A stretch of 39,416 bases of DNA. It comes from Croceicoccus sp. Lineage in GTDB: Bacteria; Pseudomonadota; Alphaproteobacteria; Sphingomonadales; Sphingomonadaceae. The stretch is taken from contig JAPYSD010000002.1 in assembly GCA_029936705.1 (NCBI GenBank), positions 1 to 39,416 of the forward strand, in the 5' to 3' direction. Both the position numbers and the translations under genes were made by a program. Below, piece by piece: positions 33,059-39,416 of this stretch; position 1 is the stretch's first letter; the number at the start of each line of letters is the position of its first letter. Below the pieces are notes generated by a model. It had not been told where the DNA came from. It did not search any database and was given only the letters and a program-made list of their open reading frames with translations.

Positions 33059-34080
33059 AATCCGCGCTCCTTCAACAGGGCGTCGAGCTTTGGGAAAACC
33101 TTGCGCGCATTGCCCTCGAAAATGGCGGCGCGTTCCTTATCGCTGATGTCCAGAGCGTCGATATAGCGCTTGGTGTCGTCGAAATAATGGCCCGTCTGCG
33201 GGTCGATCCCACGCACCGCGCCCACCATCTCGCTGCCGAACAGGATGTTCTTGTTGCCGATCACATCGGCCAGCAGGTCGATGCCCGGCTGGTGATAGAC
33301 GCAAGTGTCGAAGAACACATTGTTCATGATATATTCGTCGAGGCTGGGCTTCTTAAGCATGTCGGCCAGACCGCGGTAGCGCCCCCAGTGATAGGGCACC
33401 GCGCCGCCGCCATGCGGGATGATGAAGCGCAGATTGGGGAAACGGCTGAACAGGTCGCCCTGCATCAGTTGCATAAAGGCGACCGTATCGGCGGCGAGAT
33501 AGAAACCGCCCGTTGCGTGCATCGCCGGATTGCAGCTGCCCGACACGTGGATCATGGCAGGCACGTCCAGCTCTTCCATCGCTTCATAGATGGGGAACCA
33601 GTATTCGTCGGTCAGCGGGGGATGTTCGAAATGGCCGCCGCCCGGATCGGGGTTCAGGTTGCAGCCGATAAAGCCCAGTTCCTCCACGCAGCGGCGCAAT
33701 TCCTTCACGCTGGCGGCCAGGTCGGACTTGGGGCTTTGCGGCAGCATGCAGACGCCTACGAAGGTTTCAGGAAAAAGCTTCGTCACGCGGTAGATCAGGT
33801 TGTTGCAGTGATAGGCCCACTCGGCGCTGACCGCCTGATCGCCGACATGATGCGCCATGGCAGATGCGCGCGGGGAAAAGATTGTGAGGTCCGCACCGCG
33901 CTCCTTGATCAGACGCAGCTGGTTGTCCTCGATCGTCTGGCGAATCTCGTCGTCCGAAATCTCGGGGTAAGGCGGCGGAGTGGTGGCGTCCTTGAAGGCT
34001 TGCTTCTGCGCCTCGCGCCATTGGTCGTGCCCCTTGGGCAGCACCGTATAATGACCGTGGCAGTCGATAATCAGGCTCAT
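33055..34080 (-). CDS. ligJ: 4-oxalomesaconate hydratase LigJ
   Basis: The protein is 341 aa, amidohydrolase-2 fold. Metal-binding residues: MSLIIDCHGHYT (H-x-H), MIHVSGSCNP (His), FIIPHGGGAVPYHWGRYRG (His and substrate arginine) and ILFGSEMVGA. LigJ hydrates the isomerised 4-oxalomesaconate to 4-carboxy-4-hydroxy-2-oxoadipate, the LigK substrate. It is the second catabolic gene of the leftward operon, coupled by ATGA overlaps on both sides. Confidence 0.95.
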
Positions 34081-34898
34081 GCGGGTTTACTCCTCTCCGC
34101 AGGATATATCGTTTCGGCGCCCGCCAATTCGCGCTGGCGGCGCACGGTTCCATTGGTCATCACCGGCTCGACACCCATCCCCGTGAGGGTCTTGGCGCTT
34201 TCTTCCATCTCGGCGGCGCGGCGCAGTCCGTGGGTCGTCATGCGCTCCAGATTATAGGCGGCACGCTTTTCCCAGCCCCAGTCCTTCTCACTGGCGTCGA
34301 GCGAGGCGAGAACTTCGTCGACAACGTCGGCCTGAGTAGCGGCGAGCATCATTTCGGCGGTCAGCGCTTCGATCCCCTTGACCATGACGGATCGGATCAT
34401 CTTGATCGCGGAGGCGCGGCCTACTTCGTCTCCCACCCCGCGAATATTGGCAAAACCTGCGCGCGAAAGTGCCTCTGCGGCGTCCTTGGCGGCTCTTCCC
34501 GACACCAAAAGGGGCACATTCAGGCGCGCTGGATGCACCGGCGCCATCACCGCCACGTCGGCATATCGCGAGCCCGCCGCCTCGACGGCATCGGCTGCCG
34601 CGCGCTTGGTCTGCGGCGCGACCGAATTCATGTCGCAGAACAGCGCGCCATCAGCCAGCAAGGGCGCCGCCAATTTCGCGACATCGAAAGCGGCATCGGC
34701 GGTCACCAGCGACAGCACGAGAGAGGCATCCGCTAACGCATGGCCGAGACCGGGGGCGCAGCGCACGCCCAGATCTTGCATCGCGTCGGCACGGTCGGGC
34801 GCGATGTCAAAGGCGCAGGCGTCCGCATCCCATCCGGCCGCAGCCGCAAAGCCGGACCCGGCCTCTCCGAAACCGATAAGGGCGATCTTTCCGCTCAT
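34077..34898 (-). CDS. 6-phosphogluconate-dehydrogenase-like NAD(P) oxidoreductase (DUF1932)
   Basis: The protein is 273 aa. The Rossmann start is MSGKIALIGFGEAGSGFAAAAGW, the middle has LFCDMNSVAPQTKRAAADAV, and the C-terminal DUF1932 domain has KMIRSVMVKGIEALTAEMMLAA then KRAAYNLERMTTHGLRRAAEMEE. This is the beta-hydroxyacid dehydrogenase superfamily (catalytic Lys in 'AIKMIRS'). It is the first catabolic gene after ligR and overlaps ligJ by 4 bp, so it should act on a pathway intermediate or related hydroxy acid. It is not one of the canonical steps. Confidence 0.85.
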   Translation of the reverse strand: MSGKIALIGFGEAGSGFAAAAGWDADACAFDIAPDRADAMQDLGVRCAPGLGHALADASLVLSLVTADAAFDVAKLAAPLLADGALFCDMNSVAPQTKRAAADAVEAAGSRYADVAVMAPVHPARLNVPLLVSGRAAKDAAEALSRAGFANIRGVGDEVGRASAIKMIRSVMVKGIEALTAEMMLAATQADVVDEVLASLDASEKDWGWEKRAAYNLERMTTHGLRRAAEMEESAKTLTGMGVEPVMTNGTVRRQRELAGAETIYPAERSKPA

Positions 34899-34903
34899 GG
34901 GCG

Positions 34904-34959
34904 CTGTCCTGTCTCAGCAGGGCAGGACAGGCTAATGGATTGATTGCCAGACTCATTAG
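34904..34959. promoter_or_regulatory. Two inverted repeats between ligR and the catabolic operon
   Basis: In the 64 bp gap before the DUF1932 gene there is CTGTCCTG (34904-34911) matched by CAGGACAG (34923-34930), and CTAATG (34932-34937) matched by CATTAG (34954-34959). The second has the span of a LysR-type binding site. Either could be the LigR operator or regulate continuation from ligR into ligJABC. The related ATTAG/ATTAA sequences in the ligR-ligK gap support a shared site. Confidence 0.45.
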
Positions 34960-34962
34960 ATT

Positions 34963-36111
34963 TTACGAAAGATCGAGTCGCTCTTTATCGCGCAACAAGT
35001 CCAGCATCGCCGCCTGCGGTTCGGTCGGACGCCAGCCGATGCGGGTGGTGATCCCGATCGTGCGAGTGACCGGGACCGGCGGATCGATAATGACCAACAG
35101 GCCCGCCTCAAGCTCTACACGCAGCTGGTCGGGCGACGCCATGCTCAACATGTCGCTGGCGATCAGCAATTCGCGGATCGTCAGGATCGAACCGCAAGTG
35201 ATCTTCACCTCTGGCGCGTCCAGCCGCAGCGTGGTGAACATGTCCTGCCAATAATGCCGCAAGGGCGTATCGGAACCGGGCAGCACCCACTCATGCCGCG
35301 TCAGGTCGAGCGGTTGGCAGAGTTTGCTTAGCGGATGGCCCGTGCGGCAGACCAGTCGGGGACGGTCATCGAACACCGGCTCCTGATCGAGATCCTCGAC
35401 ACCGGGACCGTCGCGCAGCGCGCCCAGCAACATATCGACCTCTCCATCGCGCAAGGGCGGCGAAAGATCGGCGTGGCTCCCCTCCAGCACCCTAACGCTG
35501 ACATCGGGATAGGCCTGCGAGAATTTGAGCAGAACCTGCGGCAACCAGCGCGAGCGGGACAGCGGCATAGCCCCGATCGTGACCAGGCCCGCCGCCTTGC
35601 CCTGCCAGCGCGCCACTTCGTCCAATCCGCTGCGCAATTCGGCCCGCGCAAGTCCGAATGCGCGGGCGCGGCGCTGACCGGCCTGCGTCAGCACGATCGT
35701 GCGCCCCCGCTTCTCGACCAGCCTTTGCCCCAATACGACCGACAGGTCCGAAACCGCCCGGTGCAGCGAAGCAGCCGCCAAGCCCGTGTCCTCTGCCGCC
35801 CCGGCATAGCCCCCAGCCCCTGCCACCGCGAGAAAGGCGCGCAACTGGGTAGAGGTGACGCGCCACGATCCGATCAGCGAAAGGGCTGCTTCGGCCCGCG
35901 CGATCAGCAATTCGGCGGGTTCGGTCGGCTTCATCCCGTCCGGCCCGCGTTCGAACAAGGCACAGCCCAGTTCACGCTCAAGCCCCGCAATCGCTTGCGT
36001 CAGCGCGGGTTGCGTCAGGTTGATCTGCCGCGCCGCCCGCGTGACGCTGCCCGAACGGGCCGTCGCCACCAGTGCGGCCATGTGGCGGATATTGGGGAAC
36101 GACCAGTCCAT
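34963..36111 (-). CDS. ligR: LysR-type regulator of the lig cluster, with two N-terminal HTH domains
   Basis: The protein is 382 aa, about 80 longer than a standard LysR regulator. The first winged HTH (about 6-68) reads HMAALVATARSGSVTRAARQ then LTQPALTQAIAGLERELGCALFERG. A second one (about 87-148) reads LRAFLAVAGAGGYAGAAEDTG then AASLHRAVSDLSVVLGQRLVEKRGRTIVLTQAG. The effector domain follows (GLVTIGAMPLSRSRWLPQVL, EVDMLLGALRDG). By position, divergent from ligK and upstream of ligJABC, it should be the protocatechuate-responsive activator. The ATG has a weak ribosome site. Confidence 0.85.
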   Translation of the reverse strand: MDWSFPNIRHMAALVATARSGSVTRAARQINLTQPALTQAIAGLERELGCALFERGPDGMKPTEPAELLIARAEAALSLIGSWRVTSTQLRAFLAVAGAGGYAGAAEDTGLAAASLHRAVSDLSVVLGQRLVEKRGRTIVLTQAGQRRARAFGLARAELRSGLDEVARWQGKAAGLVTIGAMPLSRSRWLPQVLLKFSQAYPDVSVRVLEGSHADLSPPLRDGEVDMLLGALRDGPGVEDLDQEPVFDDRPRLVCRTGHPLSKLCQPLDLTRHEWVLPGSDTPLRHYWQDMFTTLRLDAPEVKITCGSILTIRELLIASDMLSMASPDQLRVELEAGLLVIIDPPVPVTRTIGITTRIGWRPTEPQAAMLDLLRDKERLDLS

Positions 36112-36215
36112 CCATTGACGATTAGCATTAATTTATCTCCTGCGCCAAATTCGGATTGGCCCGTTTCGCTTCCGCGCGCGCATGACGCGGTGCAATTCGA
36201 AGAGGAGATCGTGGC
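36112..36215. promoter_or_regulatory. Divergent ligR-ligK promoter region
   Basis: This 104 bp interval contains ATTAGCATTAATTTAT (36121-36136), an AT-rich LysR-type candidate sharing ATTAG with the 34932-34959 repeat. A GAGGAG lies about eight bases before the ligK start. LysR regulators normally bind such divergent regions, so activation of ligK and autorepression of ligR are inferred. Confidence 0.5.
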
Positions 36216-36889
36216 ATGGGCGGCATCGTCGTGCAGAATATCGAACGCGCCCCGCGCGACATCATCGACGGACTGGCCGAATGCGGCGTCGCGACCGTGC
36301 ACGAGGCGCAGGGCGGCACGGGCCTGCTCGCCAGCTATATGCGCCCGATCTATGCAGGGGCCCGCATCGCGGGCAGCGCCGTTACGATCAGCGCGGCGCC
36401 GGGCGACAACTGGATGGTCCATGTCGCCATCGAACAGCTTCGGGAAAGCGACATCCTGCTGCTCGCCCCCACCTCGCCCTGCGAGGATGGCTATTTCGGT
36501 GACCTTCTCGCCACCAGTGCGCAGGCGCGCGGCTGCCGCGGCCTCGTCATCGATGCGGGCGTGCGCGACGTGAAGGACCTGACCGAGATGAACTTTCCCG
36601 TCTGGTCCAAGGCGGTTTTCGCGCAAGGCACGGTGAAAAACACGCTGGGCAGCGTGAACGTGCCGGTAGTCTGCGCGGGCGCGGCGGTGAACGCGGGCGA
36701 TGTAATCGTGGCCGATGACGATGGCGTGGTCTGCGTACGCCGCGAAAAGGCCGCCGAAGTGCTGGCCGCCGCCCGCGCGCGCGAAGCGAACGAAGCGGAG
36801 AAGCGTGAGAAGCTGGCCTCGGGCGTGCTCGGCCTCGATATGTACAAGATGCGCGAACGGCTGGAAAAGGAAGGGCTAAAGTACGTTTG

Positions 36890-36890
<1 letters not shown>
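36216..36890 (+). CDS. ligK: 4-carboxy-4-hydroxy-2-oxoadipate aldolase LigK
   Basis: The protein is 224 aa, RraA-like class II aldolase. Signature: [27 protein letters not shown], then [17 protein letters not shown], and [23 protein letters not shown] (the R-D pair that binds pyruvate and the metal). It cleaves the substrate to pyruvate and oxaloacetate with a divalent metal, ending the pathway. It is the first gene of the rightward operon, and its stop overlaps ligU by one base (TGATG). Confidence 0.95.
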
Positions 36891-38834
<1,944 letters not shown>

Positions 38835-38841
38835 CCGCCCC

Positions 38842-39000
38842 TCAGACCGGCAGTCCGATGTAGTTTTCCGCGATCGAGGTCTGCGCCGCGCGGCTCATCT
38901 TGACATTCGCCAGGTCAACTCCCGACCCGTCCGCCTTCACGCGCGGCGATACGTTGTAGTCAATTACACGCTTTATCGGGACTAGCGCTTTCGTTTTCAT
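38842..39000 (-). pseudogene. etfB 5' fragment fused to an unrelated tail
   Basis: An ATG at 39000 encodes [20 protein letters not shown] then [16 protein letters not shown], the highly conserved first ~35 residues of electron transfer flavoprotein beta. Instead of continuing with the FDEIAVEEA region it switches to [16 protein letters not shown] and stops. The full protein is ~250 aa, so this is a truncated copy. The origin of the tail is unknown; it may be the 3' end of another gene. The fragment ends 7 bp after ligI on the opposite strand. Confidence 0.75.
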
Positions 39001-39107
39001 AACGGGATTTTCCCTTACCTCCATCAATGCGCATAGTCACCAAACCATCGCGCCCTTCAATACGAGAACATCTTGAAAATGGCTTATCATCAGTCAATTG
39101 GCCGTTT

Positions 39108-39182
39108 CCGTCGTCAGAACATTTGACACAGAACCGGTCGCTCCCTTGATGAGTGCTGGCCTCGTCCGGTGGGTTAATCTTA
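39108..39182 (-). repeat. 75 bp repeat, copy 1
   Basis: It matches 39323-39397 at 66 of 75 positions in direct orientation. On the minus strand it encodes KINPPDEASTHQGSDRFCVK followed by CSDDG inside a longer open frame (38960-39319 in the track). Confidence 0.8.
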
Positions 39183-39255
39183 CCCACCAGTATTTCAGCC
39201 TGCCCGAGCATATGCGCGCCACGAACAGACAGCCAGGCAATGCGCATTTGTAAAC

Positions 39256-39416
39256 TCAGGACGCAGCTGTTAGGCTGACGCCGACTTCTCTCCACTTGCG
39301 GCGCTGCACCGCCCAGCACTGTCCGTCGTCAGAACATTTGGCACAGATCTGGTCGCTCGCCTGATGAGTGTTGGCCTCGTCTGGAGGGTTGATCTTAAGC
39401 GGCGATCTTGCGGTGC
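39256..39416 (-). CDS. Partial ORF with Cys-x-x-Cys motif, 5' end beyond the window
   Basis: The minus-strand frame is open from the window edge for 53 codons to a TGA at 39256. It reads KINPPDEANTHQASDQICAK, then CSDDGQCWAVQRRKWREVGV and SLTAAS. The CAKC and DGQC cysteines could bind a metal. A diverged copy of the same peptide follows downstream, which argues that the sequence is or was coding. I do not recognise a family. Confidence 0.4.
   Translation of the reverse strand, partial: TARSPLKINPPDEANTHQASDQICAKCSDDGQCWAVQRRKWREVGVSLTAAS
39323..39397 (-). repeat. 75 bp repeat, copy 2
   Basis: This is the upstream (minus-strand) copy of the 39108-39182 repeat, 215 bp away. Both copies keep the same frame without stops, including the CxKCSDDG peptide. 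Confidence 0.8.

Noticed and set aside
35335-36573. 412-aa plus-strand ORF
   Set aside because: It combines the antisense of ligR with an out-of-frame part of ligK; neither half has a domain.

Overview
The window looks like chromosomal or large-plasmid DNA of an alphaproteobacterium, most likely a sphingomonad (Sphingobium/Novosphingobium-like). The reasons are the complete LigABCIJKUR set for protocatechuate 4,5-cleavage, an etfB fragment and several small sphingomonad-type accessory genes. Everything here is read from sequence alone; no database search was run.

Layout. (1) 1-9.2 kb is a patchwork of accessory genes: a NUDIX hydrolase cut by the left edge, a winged-helix-like protein next to a long inverted repeat, a complete RelE/HigB-HigA type toxin-antitoxin pair abutting a truncated AbiE pair, a secreted staphylococcal-type nuclease with an excalibur domain, a small HNH protein, an M14 peptidase, a GST/GFA/VOC group, and a decapitated HWE histidine kinase with an intact receiver protein. 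(2) 9.6-11.0 kb encodes a CDF cation exporter and an overlapping lipoprotein. (3) 11,002-21,153 is a Tn3-family transposon whose limits can be set to the base: near-identical ~50 bp terminal inverted repeats flanked by the 5 bp direct repeat AGCTA. It carries chromate resistance (ChrB, ChrA, a Tat-exported Fe/Mn SOD, DUF1259, PepSY-like and Rap1a/Tai-like secreted proteins, an ATP-grasp-like protein), a serine resolvase, a res region and TnpA. Its left end also carries a diverged scrap of a second tnpA. (4) 21.4-28.6 kb holds the most unusual locus: five tightly coupled minus-strand genes for a SIS-HAD fusion, a PRTase-like protein, an AAA+/ORC-CDC6-like P-loop ATPase, an unrecognised Rossmann-like protein and a PfkB-type kinase. 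It is a candidate uncharacterised conflict or nucleotide-metabolism system. (5) 28.9-29.6 kb is a second HigBA pair whose toxin is broken by one extra G. (6) 29.8-38.8 kb is the catabolic cluster: ligR, a dehydrogenase, ligJ, ligA, ligB, ligC and an aldo-keto reductase run leftward; ligK, ligU and ligI run rightward. (7) The right edge has an etfB 5' fragment and two diverged copies of a 75 bp coding-like repeat.

How the genes work together. LigAB opens protocatechuate, LigC oxidises the semialdehyde to 2-pyrone-4,6-dicarboxylate (PDC), LigI hydrolyses PDC to 4-oxalomesaconate, LigU isomerises it, LigJ hydrates it and LigK cleaves the product to pyruvate and oxaloacetate, so every step of the lower pathway is present. 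The transposon is a self-contained chromate-resistance unit with sensing, efflux and oxidative-stress parts. The five-gene operon combines sugar-phosphate chemistry (SIS, HAD, PfkB, PRTase) with a large regulatory-type ATPase, in a region dense with mobile and toxin-antitoxin debris.
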